This document shows positions 8,286 through 16,460 of a stretch of 64,000 bases of DNA, in pieces; positions within the stretch are counted from its first letter, which is position 1, and each line of letters starts with the position of its first letter. The notes under the pieces were generated by a model. It saw nothing but the letters and a program-made list of their open reading frames with translations. It had not been told where the DNA came from and made no database searches. The stretch is from Alcaligenaceae bacterium. GTDB taxonomy: Bacteria; Pseudomonadota; Gammaproteobacteria; Burkholderiales; Burkholderiaceae_B. Location: positions 43,881 to 107,880 of the forward strand of contig JACCES010000017.1 of the NCBI GenBank assembly GCA_013416455.1, in the 5' to 3' direction. A program made the translations under genes and the position numbers.

Positions 8286-8822
8286 ATGAACCATACCTCC
8301 GCACAAGCTCCTGCCTGGCAGGAAAGCATCTTCAAAGTCCTCAAGGAAGGGGGCGTCCGCCAGATCGCCTATGTGCCCGATGCGGGGCATTCGCAGGTGA
8401 TCCGCGAAGCCATCGCCGATCCGGACATCGAAGACATCGTACTGACCACCGAGGAAGAGGGTGTGGCCCTCGTGAGCGGCGCCTGGCTGGGCGGCCAGCG
8501 CGCGGTCCTGCTGATGCAGAGCAGCGGTGTCGGCAACTGCGTCAATATGTTTTCGCTCCTGCAGGCGGCCGATTTCCCTTTCCTGACGCTGGTGACCATG
8601 CGCGGGGAATATGCTGAATTCAATCCCTGGCAGGGCCCCATGGGCAGGGCCACCCAGGCGGCTCTGGAACTCATGGGCATCCATGTGCTGCGCGTGTCGC
8701 GCGCCGAGGAAGTGGAAGAAATCGTCAGTGCGGGCCTGGACGCGGCTTTCGGCGCCGGCGACAAGGTCGCCGTGCTGCTCGGGCAGGATCTCATCGGCCG
8801 CAAGAAGTGGGAGCGCAACTAA
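8286..8822 (+). CDS. Thiamine-diphosphate decarboxylase alpha subunit (sulfopyruvate/phosphonopyruvate decarboxylase-like)
   Basis: A 178-residue protein with the PYR-domain layout of small TPP-dependent 2-oxoacid decarboxylases: AYVPDAGHSQVI, the catalytic-type glutamate in TTEEEGVALVSGAWLGG, and MQSSGVGNCVNMF. It corresponds to the alpha chain of split enzymes such as ComDE sulfopyruvate decarboxylase. The active site would form with the beta chain encoded next, with which it overlaps by one base (TAATG). The substrate is some 3-substituted 2-oxo acid, not identifiable here. An in-frame ATG at 8250 adds twelve residues; neither start has a strong ribosome site, so the start is uncertain. 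Confidence 0.82.
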   Translation: MNHTSAQAPAWQESIFKVLKEGGVRQIAYVPDAGHSQVIREAIADPDIEDIVLTTEEEGVALVSGAWLGGQRAVLLMQSSGVGNCVNMFSLLQAADFPFLTLVTMRGEYAEFNPWQGPMGRATQAALELMGIHVLRVSRAEEVEEIVSAGLDAAFGAGDKVAVLLGQDLIGRKKWERN

Positions 8823-9418
8823 TGAACCAGCAGACATCGACCCCGCGCGTGGATCGCCGCGAATTCGTGGCCGGGCTCATTGCCGCCATGCCTGACGCTC
8901 TGATCGTGAGCGGGCTGGGCTCCGCCTCCTATGACGTGTTCGCCAGCGGCGACCGCGACCGCAATTACTACCTGTGGGGCGCCATGGGTGGCGCCTGCCC
9001 GCTGGGCCTGGGCCTGGCGCTGGCCCAGCCGGACAAGCCGGTGGTGGTCATCACGGGTGATGGCGAACAGTTGATGGGCATCGGCAGCCTGGGGACCATA
9101 GGCGTCAAGCGGCCCGCGAATCTGGCGATCGTCGTTCTCGACAACGGGCACTTCGGTGAAACCGGCATGCAGCGCAGCCATTCCAGCCTGGGTACCGACC
9201 TGGTGGCGGTGGCCAAGGGCTTCGGGATCGCCAATGCCTTTTCGGTGAGCGATGCCGCTTCCTGCGCCCGTATCGCGCAAGGCATCAATGCGCGTCAGGG
9301 CACGACGTTCGTGCAAGTGCTCATCAATGCCGATGAGCCGCCCCGCGCCCTGCCGCCGCGCGATGGCCCCTACGTGAAGAACCGTTTCCGCGCGGCGCTG
9401 GGCCTGAAGCCTTTCTGA
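8822..9418 (+). CDS. Thiamine-diphosphate decarboxylase beta subunit
   Basis: A 198-residue partner of the preceding alpha chain, holding the PP domain. The thiamine-diphosphate/Mg2+ motif runs from GDGEQLMG (near residue 80) to the asparagine-containing VVLDNGHFGETG about 27 residues later, the expected GDG-N spacing. The gene begins within the stop of the alpha gene, so the two are made in a coupled 1:1 fashion. In ComDE-like and phosphonopyruvate-type enzymes the two halves may be fused or separate; here they are separate. Product would be an aldehyde. It converges on the LysR gene at 9435 with a 16-bp gap. Confidence 0.85.
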   Translation: MNQQTSTPRVDRREFVAGLIAAMPDALIVSGLGSASYDVFASGDRDRNYYLWGAMGGACPLGLGLALAQPDKPVVVITGDGEQLMGIGSLGTIGVKRPANLAIVVLDNGHFGETGMQRSHSSLGTDLVAVAKGFGIANAFSVSDAASCARIAQGINARQGTTFVQVLINADEPPRALPPRDGPYVKNRFRAALGLKPF

Positions 9419-9434
9419 GCCCGCGCTCATCCGT

Positions 9435-10379
9435 TCACGGCATGCGGGCGGGCGGCGGCTCGCCCACCCACCTGGCCGGCCAGGCGCCGGATTCCACCAT
9501 GCCGTGGATGACTTCCCGCACCAGTTCGATGACGGCGGCGCTGGCCACCGACGGGGGGCGGGTCGTGTTGGTGGCCCAGACCACACGCCGCAACATGCGC
9601 GGGCTTTCGATCTCGGTCGTGCGCAGGCGCCCTTGAGCCACTTCTTCCGCCACCGACCCCAGCGGCAGGATCGTATTGCCGATGCCGGCTTCGGTCGCAT
9701 GCTTCACGCTGTTCAGCGATTCGATTTCCGCCACGATATTCAGTTCGAGCTTGAGCGGCGCACAGGCATCGTCGATGATGCGGCGCAGGCCGTGTTCCCG
9801 CCCGGGCAGCACCAGCGGCCAATGGCTCAGCGCGGCCAGTGACAGCTTTTTCGGCAGCTTGCGGGTGGCGCTGGTGACCAGCACCAGCTGATCGTCCAGC
9901 AGCGGATGCTTGGACACGCCCGCATCGGGCGTGTCGTCATAGAGCAGGGCGAGGTCCAGCCTGCCGGACTGCAGCCGTTCGTGCAGAAAGCCGCTGTATG
10001 CCTCGACCAGTTTCAGGCGCACCTGGGGCAGCCGCGCGCGGCATGCGCTGAGAATCGGCATGGTGGCGGCGAGCGCCACGGTGGTGGTCAGGCCCAGGGC
10101 CACGTCGCCGCGCGGGACCGTGGTCGACTCGCGCACCGCCAGGCGCGCCCGCTCGGCGTCCGCCAGCACCACCTGGGCGTGTTCCAGGAATACTTTGCCC
10201 GCTTCGGTGAGGGTGACGCCCCGGCTGGAACGGTCGAACAGGCGCGCGCCCAGCTCGTGTTCAAGCGCGGCGATCTGCTGGCCCAGGGCGGGCTGCGCGA
10301 TGTGCAGCCTGCCGGATGCCTTGAGCAGGCTGCCGGCCTCGCTGGCGGCCACAAAGTAACGGAGTTGTCGGAGTTCCAT
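9435..10379 (-). CDS. LysR-family transcriptional regulator (next to acyl-CoA dehydrogenase)
   Basis: A 314-residue LysR regulator with an N-terminal helix-turn-helix (FVAASEAGSLLKASGRLHI, then PALGQQIAALEHELGARLF) and an effector domain containing GIGNTILPLGSVAEEVAQG. It is divergent from the acyl-CoA dehydrogenase / CoA-transferase operon starting at 10488 and probably regulates it. A palindromic T-N11-A sequence at 10433-10447 in the shared region is the natural candidate binding site. The ATG start gives a protein that begins directly at the DNA-binding domain, as is usual. The inducer is unknown. Confidence 0.88.
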   Translation of the reverse strand: MELRQLRYFVAASEAGSLLKASGRLHIAQPALGQQIAALEHELGARLFDRSSRGVTLTEAGKVFLEHAQVVLADAERARLAVRESTTVPRGDVALGLTTTVALAATMPILSACRARLPQVRLKLVEAYSGFLHERLQSGRLDLALLYDDTPDAGVSKHPLLDDQLVLVTSATRKLPKKLSLAALSHWPLVLPGREHGLRRIIDDACAPLKLELNIVAEIESLNSVKHATEAGIGNTILPLGSVAEEVAQGRLRTTEIESPRMLRRVVWATNTTRPPSVASAAVIELVREVIHGMVESGAWPARWVGEPPPARMP

Positions 10380-10432
10380 CGGCGGTTGTCTTCAACGCTA
10401 TATGTTTTATGTTTAATCGGTAGGTTGAATAA

Positions 10433-10447
10433 GTATTTCACAAATAC
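10433..10447. promoter_or_regulatory. Candidate LysR box (T-N11-A palindrome)
   Basis: GTATTT-CAC-AAATAC is a perfect 15-bp palindrome that contains a T-N11-A match (TATTTCACAAATA). It lies 41 bp before the acyl-CoA dehydrogenase start and 54 bp before the divergent LysR start, the usual position for such a site. Confidence 0.6.
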
Positions 10448-10487
10448 CGCGGCTGTTTGCACAATAATGCCCGACAAGGAGAAAACA

Positions 10488-11648
10488 ATGTTCCACGAAA
10501 CCGACGAATACCAGGATATCCGCGACGCCGTCCGCCAGCTCTGCCGGCAGTTCCCCGATGAATACTTCCGCAAGGTCGACGAAGAAAAGGCCTACCCCGA
10601 AGCCTTCGTCGACGCGCTGATGGAAGCCGGCTGGCTGGCCGCCATGATTCCCGAGGAATACGGCGGCACCGGGCTGGGCCTGGGCGCCGCGTCGGTGATC
10701 ATGGAAGAGATCAATCGCTCGGGCGGCAACGCCGGCGCCGTGCACGGCCAGATGTACAACATGAGCACGCTGCTGCGCAATGGCAGCGTGGAACAGAAAC
10801 AGAAGTACCTGCCCTCGATTGCCGCGGGCAAGCTGCGCATCCAATCAATGGCGGTGACCGAGCCGACCACCGGCACCGACACCACCAAGCTCAAGACCAC
10901 GGCCGTCAAGAAGGGCGACCGCTATGTGGTGAACGGCCAGAAGGTCTGGATTTCCCGGGTGCAGCATTCCGACCTGATGATTCTGCTGGCGCGCACGACG
11001 CCGCTGGCCGAAGTCAAGAAGAAATCCCAGGGCATGTCGATCTTCATCGTCGACCTGCACGAGGCCATCGGCAAGGGGCTGACCGTGCGGCCGATTCCGA
11101 ACATGGTCAACCACGAGACCAATGAACTGTTCTTCGAAAACCTGGAAATCCCGGAAGAGAACCTGATCGGCGAGGAAGGCCGGGGCTTCAAGTACATCCT
11201 GGATGGCCTGAACGCCGAACGCACGCTGATCGCCGCGGAGTGCATCGGCGACGGCTACTGGTTCATCGACCGTGCGCGCAACTACGCGAACGAGCGCATC
11301 GTGTTCGACCGCCCCATCGGCCAGAACCAGGGCGTGCAGTTCCCCATCGCCGATGCCTTCATCGAGGTCGAGGCGGCCAACCTGATGCGCTTCGAGGCGG
11401 CCCGCCGTTTCGATGCCCAGAAGGATTGCGGCGCGCAGGCGAACATGGCCAAGTACCTGGCGGCCAAGGCCAGCTGGGAAGCCGCCAATGTCTGCCTGCA
11501 GACTCACGGCGGCTTCGGCTTCGCCAATGAATACGACGTCGAGCGCAAGTTCCGCGAGACCCGCCTGTATCAGGTGGCGCCCATTTCCACCAACCTGATC
11601 TATTCCTACGTGGCCGAGCACATCCTGGGCCTCCCGCGTTCGTTCTAA
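10488..11648 (+). CDS. Acyl-CoA dehydrogenase
   Basis: A 386-residue FAD-dependent acyl-CoA dehydrogenase. Family signatures present are IPEEYGGTGLGLGAAS near residue 53, the flavin-contact AVTEPTTGTDTTKLKT, VNGQKVWISRVQHSDLM, FENLEIPEENLIGEEGRGFKYIL and the C-terminal QTHGGFGFANEYDVERKFRET. It would introduce an alpha,beta double bond into an acyl-CoA, passing electrons to ETF. The catalytic base position cannot be assigned with certainty. The ATG at 10488 has AAGGAG upstream; the open frame extends far further back only because it shadows the LysR gene. It forms an operon with a CoA-transferase, which would make its substrate. Confidence 0.92.
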   Translation: MFHETDEYQDIRDAVRQLCRQFPDEYFRKVDEEKAYPEAFVDALMEAGWLAAMIPEEYGGTGLGLGAASVIMEEINRSGGNAGAVHGQMYNMSTLLRNGSVEQKQKYLPSIAAGKLRIQSMAVTEPTTGTDTTKLKTTAVKKGDRYVVNGQKVWISRVQHSDLMILLARTTPLAEVKKKSQGMSIFIVDLHEAIGKGLTVRPIPNMVNHETNELFFENLEIPEENLIGEEGRGFKYILDGLNAERTLIAAECIGDGYWFIDRARNYANERIVFDRPIGQNQGVQFPIADAFIEVEAANLMRFEAARRFDAQKDCGAQANMAKYLAAKASWEAANVCLQTHGGFGFANEYDVERKFRETRLYQVAPISTNLIYSYVAEHILGLPRSF

Positions 11649-11663
11649 TTCCAAAGGTACGCC

Positions 11664-12845
11664 ATGTCACGTCCACTCGACGGCATCACCGTCATCACGC
11701 TCGAACATGCCATCGCAGCGCCTTTCTGCACCCGCCAGTTGGCCGACCTCGGCGCCCGGGTGATCAAGATCGAACGTCCGGGCACGGGCGATTTCGCCCG
11801 CGCCTACGACGAACGGGTGCGGGGCATGGCTTCCCATTTCGTCTGGACCAATCGCTCCAAGGAAAGCCTGACGCTGGACGTCAAGCAGCCCGAAGCCCGA
11901 AAGGTGCTGGAAAAACTGCTGGAAGGCGCGGACGTGCTGGTTCAGAACCTGGCTCCCGGCGCGGCGGCGCGCCTGGGCCTGTCTTTTGAGGCCCTGCATG
12001 AAAAACACCCCGGCCTGATCGTCTGCGATATTTCCGGTTATGGCGACGATGGCCCCTACCGCGACAAGAAAGCCTACGATTTGTTGATACAAAGTGAATC
12101 CGGGTTCTTGTCGGTCACGGGAACGAAGGACGAGCCGTCCAAGGCCGGCTGCTCGATCGCCGACATCGCCGCCGGCATGTATGCCTACAGCAGCATTCTG
12201 TCCGCCCTGATACAGCGCGGCAAGACCGGGCTGGGCAGCCGCATCGACGTGTCCATGCTGGAAAGCATGGTCGAGTGGATGAGCTTTCCCATGTACTACG
12301 CTTTTGAAGGCGCGACGCCGCCGCCGCGCGCCGGCGCCGCGCATGCCACCATCTATCCCTATGGCCCCTTTCCCGCGGGCGACGGGGTATCGGTGATGCT
12401 GGGCTTGCAGAACGAACGCGAATGGGTCGCCTTCTGCAAGGGCGTGCTGCTGGATGCGGAATTGGCCGTGGATGAACGCTTTTCCTCCAATTCCCGCCGG
12501 GTGGCCAACCGCGACGAGCTGGGCGCGCTGATCCGGGAAGCCTTCTCTTCCCTGACGTCCGAGGAAGTCGTGCAGCGGCTCGAAGAAGTGCAGATCGCCA
12601 ACGCCAGGGTCAACGACATGCAGGCCGTCTGGAATCACCCTCAGCTGCAGGCGCGCAATCGCTGGACGGAAGTGCCCACGCCCGTCGGCCCGATTCCGGC
12701 CCTGCTGCCGCCCGGCCGCACTGACGCCTACGAGCCGCGCATGGACGGTGTTCCCGGCCTGGGCCAGCACACCGACGCCATTCTGCGGGAGCTGGGCTGG
12801 TCGAACGAGGCCATTGAAGCAATGCGTGGCGAAGGGGCCATCTGA
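11664..12845 (+). CDS. CaiB/BaiF family (class III) CoA-transferase
   Basis: A 393-residue class III CoA-transferase with the family start LDGITVITLEHAIAAPFC, DLGARVIKIERPGTGDFAR near residues 28-46 and DVLVQNLAPGAAARLG near 90-105. The expected catalytic aspartate aligns with Asp167 in SIADIAAGMYA, by analogy with formyl-CoA transferase. It would move CoA between acyl donors and a carboxylic acid, activating the substrate for the acyl-CoA dehydrogenase encoded 15 bp upstream. The following alpha/beta hydrolase starts 4 bp after its stop. The three genes probably form one catabolic operon under the divergent LysR protein. The actual acid is not identifiable. Confidence 0.92.
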   Translation: MSRPLDGITVITLEHAIAAPFCTRQLADLGARVIKIERPGTGDFARAYDERVRGMASHFVWTNRSKESLTLDVKQPEARKVLEKLLEGADVLVQNLAPGAAARLGLSFEALHEKHPGLIVCDISGYGDDGPYRDKKAYDLLIQSESGFLSVTGTKDEPSKAGCSIADIAAGMYAYSSILSALIQRGKTGLGSRIDVSMLESMVEWMSFPMYYAFEGATPPPRAGAAHATIYPYGPFPAGDGVSVMLGLQNEREWVAFCKGVLLDAELAVDERFSSNSRRVANRDELGALIREAFSSLTSEEVVQRLEEVQIANARVNDMQAVWNHPQLQARNRWTEVPTPVGPIPALLPPGRTDAYEPRMDGVPGLGQHTDAILRELGWSNEAIEAMRGEGAI

Positions 12846-12849
12846 GCCG

Positions 12850-13506
12850 ATGCCGGGCATACCGGACATGGTGCAAAGCGGTGTCTTCCTGATGGAAGGT
12901 GCCGCCGGTCCCCAGGAAGTCCTTATCGATGTCCCCGGGGGCGAGCCGAGGGGGATCGCCATCATCGGGCATCCCCAGCCCCTGCTGGGCGGGAATGCCA
13001 GGCACAAAGTGCCGCATTTCCTCGCCCGCGCCCTGTGCGACGCCGGTTGGCTCGTCGCACGGCCCAACTTTCGCGGCGCAGGCCGCAGCGCGGGCGCCCA
13101 TGACGCCGGCATCGGCGAAACGGATGACGTGCTCGATCTGCATGCAAGCTTGCGTGCCTCCCGCCCGGGCCTGCCTGTCGCCCTGGTCGGTTTCTCTTTC
13201 GGCGCTTTTGTTCTGGCCCGGGCCGCAAGCCGACTGGCCGCCGGCGGCGACCCCGCCTGGCGGGTCTGCCTGGCCGGCATGCCCTGGGGCGAGGTCGAGG
13301 GCGGCCGCCGCTACGATACACCCCGCGACCTGCCCGAAGCGCTCGTCATCCATGGCGAGCGTGACGAGCGTGTTCCGCTCGGATCGATCATGGAATGGGC
13401 GCGGCCCGCCCGGCAGGCCGTCGTGGTCGTGCCCGATGCCGACCACTTCTTTACCGGCAGGCTGCCTGTTTTGCGCAGGCTGGTGCTGGGGTGGCTGGCG
13501 GGCTGA
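12850..13506 (+). CDS. Alpha/beta hydrolase (small serine hydrolase)
   Basis: A 218-residue alpha/beta hydrolase. Visible are the oxyanion-type IIGHPQPLLGG near residues 38-48, FRGAGRSAG, the nucleophile elbow GFSFGA near residue 116, an acidic residue in HGERDERVPLG, and the catalytic-type His in PDADHFFTG. It resembles the YfbB/dienelactone-like short hydrolases often annotated as CocE/NonD or prolyl-oligopeptidase related; a thioesterase or esterase role in the preceding CoA pathway is possible but not shown. The ATG at 12850 lies 4 bp after the CoA-transferase stop, indicating a coupled operon. Confidence 0.8.
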   Translation: MPGIPDMVQSGVFLMEGAAGPQEVLIDVPGGEPRGIAIIGHPQPLLGGNARHKVPHFLARALCDAGWLVARPNFRGAGRSAGAHDAGIGETDDVLDLHASLRASRPGLPVALVGFSFGAFVLARAASRLAAGGDPAWRVCLAGMPWGEVEGGRRYDTPRDLPEALVIHGERDERVPLGSIMEWARPARQAVVVVPDADHFFTGRLPVLRRLVLGWLAG

Positions 13507-13740
13507 CCTTCCCGGCCCGAGCCCTTGCGTACCGCTCAACCTCCATCCTGTTTCTGCTTCCAGTAGGCATAGAGCGGCGCATCGCCGCCGGTGCTGAAGG
13601 CCCGGGCAGTCCGGTGGCAAGCCTGTTTTCCTGCCGGGTGTCCGCTGACGGATCGGGGCGGCCGTGACACCCCGCCGCGAAGGCATCCAGTCAAGCCGGT
13701 GAATCGTCCCGAGTTGTTCGTTCCGCACAGGAAGCGAATA
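13507..13740. other. Intergenic stretch with a gene remnant
   Basis: The 314-bp gap between the hydrolase (13506) and the Bug receptor (13821) holds the deaminase remnant at 13536-13614, then sequence with no recognised feature up to about 13740. From there the base composition falls sharply into an AT-rich promoter and leader region. Confidence 0.5.
13536..13614 (-). pseudogene. Remnant of the 3' end of a nucleoside-type deaminase gene
   Basis: On the minus strand this stretch encodes a C-terminus, DAPLYAYWKQKQDGG then stop, that matches the end of the intact deaminase at 15969-16400 (DAPLYAYWKQQQDAG). DNA similarity continues past the stop to about 13513, matching the sequence just downstream of the intact gene. 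No upstream part of the deaminase, including the zinc-binding motifs, is present. This is a truncated duplicate in direct orientation, about 2.4 kb from the intact copy, with two Bug receptor genes in between. Confidence 0.75.
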
Positions 13741-13744
13741 AAAA

Positions 13745-13797
13745 CTGTTGACAGAAATCCGTGTCGGCAAGAAAATCATCCTAAAATGTTGACACTA
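13745..13797 (+). promoter_or_regulatory. AT-rich promoter region with two GTTGACA operator-like sites
   Basis: Upstream of the Bug receptor gene lie ACTGTTGACAG (13745-13755) and TGTTGACACTA (13787-13797). The first TTGACA (13748-13753) is followed 17 bp later by GAAAAT, a weak -10. The same cores recur upstream of other genes of the 13.8-30.8 kb island, which suggests shared control. Assignment to the GntR protein is inference. Confidence 0.5.
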
Positions 13798-13820
13798 TTT
13801 AAAAACAGGATGAGACAAAA

Positions 13821-14858
13821 ATGAATAATTCTCTTTATTTTCATAGTGTTTTTGCTGTTAAGCAGTGTGTGTCTAAGAGTATATTGTTGACACTAAGGGG
13901 GGTGTCATTAGCTTTGGCGTTGTCATTTCTGCCATCGCTTTCACAGGCGGATGCCGCCGGCGGGTATCCGGAGAAACCTGTCCGCTTGATCGTTCCCTTT
14001 GCTTCCGGCGGGCCCACGGATCTTACGGCGCGCATCATCGGCGAAGCCCTGGGCAGGCAATGGGGTCAACCGGTCGTCATTGAAAATCGTCCTGGGGCTG
14101 GCGGTACCATCGGAGCGGCCGCCGCCGCCAAAGCCGCGCCCGACGGTTACACGCTTTTTCTCGGCGGGTCGGCGACGCATGCCATAGCGGGCTCCCTGTA
14201 CAAGAATCTGTCTTATGACCCACAGAAAGACTTCGAGCCGATCAGCGCCGCCGTGTTTTACGCGGATGCGATTCTTGCGCATCCTTCAGTGCCCGCCAAC
14301 AATTTGCAGGACTTGATAAAGCTGACGAAGACTGATCCCGACTACAAGGTTTACGGATCGGACGGAAACGGATCTGCATCCCATCTCGCCATGGAACTGA
14401 TCAAGGAGCGTGGCAAGTTCCAAATGGACGTGGTCCAGTACAAAGGGGCCGCTCCTCTGCTGAACGATATCGCCGGCAATTTCGTCAAAGTCGGTGTAAC
14501 AGGCCTGCCCGCTGCGGATCCGTTCATCAAGGCGGGGAAGATCAAGCTGATCGCCGTTACTACCGATCGGGACTATACGGGCCAGAACTACCCGACCGCA
14601 GAGGATCAAGGGTTTCCGGGTTTCCAGGCAACCGCCTGGTCGGGAATCTTCGCGCCGAAGGATACGCCGAAAGCCATTATCGACAAGATTTCACGAGACA
14701 TGGTGGCAGGCATCAATAGTGAAGAAACCACGGAGAAGCTGAAGCACCAGGGCCTGCAGCCTTTTCCCGGCAGCCCCGAGCAGTTGGCGCGCTTTCTCGA
14801 TGAAGAAATCAAACAGTGGGCCGTGGCGGTGAAGATTTCCGGCGCGCAAGTCGAATAA
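13821..14858 (+). CDS. Tripartite tricarboxylate transporter receptor (Bug family), copy 1
   Basis: A 345-residue periplasmic solute-binding protein. After a long N-terminal leader ending near QADAAGG come the Bug signatures: PVRLIVPFASGGPTDLTAR, VVIENRPGAGGTIGAAAAA, DGYTLFLGG, VVQYKGAAPLLNDIAG and TAWSGIFAPKDTP. These proteins bind carboxylates, amino acids or small aromatics and deliver them to TctA/TctB or, when orphaned, signal through other systems; no tctA/tctB is nearby. The first 27 codons are AT-rich and unlike the rest of the gene, and contain an operator-like palindrome at 13885-13909. The ATG at 13821 has AGGA upstream; a GTG at 13902 would give a shorter leader. It closely resembles copy 4 (22627-23637). 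Confidence 0.9.
   Translation: MNNSLYFHSVFAVKQCVSKSILLTLRGVSLALALSFLPSLSQADAAGGYPEKPVRLIVPFASGGPTDLTARIIGEALGRQWGQPVVIENRPGAGGTIGAAAAAKAAPDGYTLFLGGSATHAIAGSLYKNLSYDPQKDFEPISAAVFYADAILAHPSVPANNLQDLIKLTKTDPDYKVYGSDGNGSASHLAMELIKERGKFQMDVVQYKGAAPLLNDIAGNFVKVGVTGLPAADPFIKAGKIKLIAVTTDRDYTGQNYPTAEDQGFPGFQATAWSGIFAPKDTPKAIIDKISRDMVAGINSEETTEKLKHQGLQPFPGSPEQLARFLDEEIKQWAVAVKISGAQVE
13885..13909. promoter_or_regulatory. GTTGACACT-type palindrome inside the start of the Bug gene
   Basis: TGACAC and GTGTCA (13888-13893 and 13902-13907) form an inverted repeat around TAAGGGGG inside the signal-peptide codons. The site matches the GTTGACACTNANGGGG pattern seen at 16606 and 29757. It may be an intragenic operator, or evidence that the true 5' end of the message lies downstream. 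Confidence 0.4.
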
Positions 14859-14895
14859 GAGTCCGTTCAAGCGCAAGATTACCTGGAGTGGAAAC

Positions 14896-15891
14896 ATGAC
14901 CTTTCCATACAAGCTCGCATCCACACTTCTCGCGGGAGCGGTGGCCGTGCTGCTCCCGTTCAGCGCGGGCAGCGCCCAGCAAGCGCCAGCTACGGATTTT
15001 CCGGACAAGCCCGTGAGGCTGATCGTCTCCTATCCGCCGGGGGGAGGGGCGGATACCATGGCACGGCTGCTGGCCAACGCCTTGACCGAAGATCTCGGCT
15101 GGAACATGATCGTCGAGAATCGTCCGGGCGCTGGAGGCACGATAGGCATCGGCGCGCTTGCCCGGATGCAGCCGGACGGCTATACGATCGGCATAGGAGA
15201 AACTTCGAACCTGGCCATCAATCCGCTGCTGTACCCGCATGTTTCCTATGACGCGGAGCGGGATTTCGAACCAGTGGCGCCCTTCACTGCGCAGCCCATG
15301 GTGCTGATGACGCTCACGGACAGTCCATACAAGACGGTGGCCGAGCTCATCGGCCATGCCAAGGCCAATCCGGCGCGGTTGACGCTTGGCAATGTGGGGC
15401 CGGGCACGGTGGGGGACATCACCGGGCGCTTCTTTGCAAAAGAAACAGACATCGACTTCCTGCATGTCCCCTATAAAGGGGCGGCCGCCGTGATGAACGA
15501 TTTCCTGGGGGGACGGGTCGATGTGTTCTTTGCCGCGGCGCCTGTCGCCATGGGCCATATGGACAATCCGCGGATCCGGATGCTGGCCGTCACGACCGCC
15601 GCGCCCATCCCTCAATTTCCCGGGATTCCGCCCCTGGCAGAGACAATAGCGGGTTTCGAGTCGGCGGCCCATTCGGGCGTGCTGGTCCCGGCCGACACGC
15701 CGGAACCGATCAAAATACGTTTGAACGCCGCAATCAACCAAGTTCTCGACAACCCTGCGCTACGCAAAAGAATCATGGCCAACGGCAATATCGTCCTGGG
15801 AGGAGGCATGCAGGATTTCGCCAGGATCATCAAGCAGGATGCCGCCAAATGGTCTGCGATCATTAAAGCCTCTGATCTGCGGCTCGATTGA
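14896..15891 (+). CDS. Tripartite tricarboxylate transporter receptor (Bug family), copy 2
   Basis: A 331-residue Bug-type periplasmic binding protein with a clear signal peptide (LLAGAVAVLLPFSAGSAQQ). Mature-part signatures are PVRLIVSYPPGGGADTMAR, VENRPGAGGTIGIGALA, DGYTIGIGE and HVPYKGAAAVMNDFLGG. It follows copy 1 by 37 bp on the same strand and is likely co-transcribed. The ligand pocket differs clearly from copy 1, so two related but distinct solutes may be captured. No membrane partner gene is in the window. The ATG at 14896 has a GGAG-like site upstream (CTGGAGTGGAAAC). Confidence 0.9.
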   Translation: MTFPYKLASTLLAGAVAVLLPFSAGSAQQAPATDFPDKPVRLIVSYPPGGGADTMARLLANALTEDLGWNMIVENRPGAGGTIGIGALARMQPDGYTIGIGETSNLAINPLLYPHVSYDAERDFEPVAPFTAQPMVLMTLTDSPYKTVAELIGHAKANPARLTLGNVGPGTVGDITGRFFAKETDIDFLHVPYKGAAAVMNDFLGGRVDVFFAAAPVAMGHMDNPRIRMLAVTTAAPIPQFPGIPPLAETIAGFESAAHSGVLVPADTPEPIKIRLNAAINQVLDNPALRKRIMANGNIVLGGGMQDFARIIKQDAAKWSAIIKASDLRLD

Positions 15892-15968
15892 TTGCGCGCC
15901 CATAGGCGCGTCCCTGGCTGCTTCGTGCTTCCACTGGCCCGGCCCGAGCCGCTGTTGTGTTGTACCGC

Positions 15969-16400
15969 TCAACCCGCATCCTGCTGCTGCTTCCAGTAGG
16001 CATAGAGCGGCGCATCGTCGCCGGGGCTGAGGACCTGGGCGTCCACCGGCGCATAGTCGAGGGGAACGGTGACCTTGCGCCATTCTTCCCGCGTATAGCC
16101 GTAGAAAGTCTTCCGGATGCCGTACAGAGACATGGTGGCCATGCAGAAAGGGCAGGGCTGGCCGCTCGCATATACTACGCAATCGCTCAGGTCGCGCGTG
16201 CCCAATGCAATGCCTGCGCGCTTCACGGCAAGGAATTCCGCATGCGCAGTGGGGTCGCCGCATAAGTGGGACTCGTTGGCGGCTTCAGAGACGATCTGGC
16301 CGTTTCTGACGACCACGGAGCCGAATGGCCGGCCCCCGGCATCCACGTTCTTGTATGCCAGGTCGATGGCGGCCCGGATGTAGCGGTCGTCGGCGGTCAT
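15969..16400 (-). CDS. Nucleoside/cytosine-type deaminase (zinc CDA fold)
   Basis: A 143-residue deaminase of the CDA superfamily. The zinc site is complete: His and catalytic Glu in TAHAEFLAVK near residues 52-54, and the two cysteines in SGQPCPFCMATMS near residues 83-86. It resembles guanine-deaminase / TadA-like nucleoside deaminases, which hydrolyse an amino group from a nucleobase-type ring to release ammonia. Its location in an island with cyclic amidohydrolase and amidase genes suggests a role in nitrogen-heterocycle catabolism. A -10/-35 promoter with an operator-like palindrome lies upstream at 16461-16496. A truncated copy of its 3' end occurs at 13536-13614. Confidence 0.87.
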   Translation of the reverse strand: MTADDRYIRAAIDLAYKNVDAGGRPFGSVVVRNGQIVSEAANESHLCGDPTAHAEFLAVKRAGIALGTRDLSDCVVYASGQPCPFCMATMSLYGIRKTFYGYTREEWRKVTVPLDYAPVDAQVLSPGDDAPLYAYWKQQQDAG

Positions 16401-16460
16401 GTTGGCTTGGTCTCCTTGGGGTGCCGAGGCCAGCTGGTTTCAGCCATCGGGATGCGTTCC

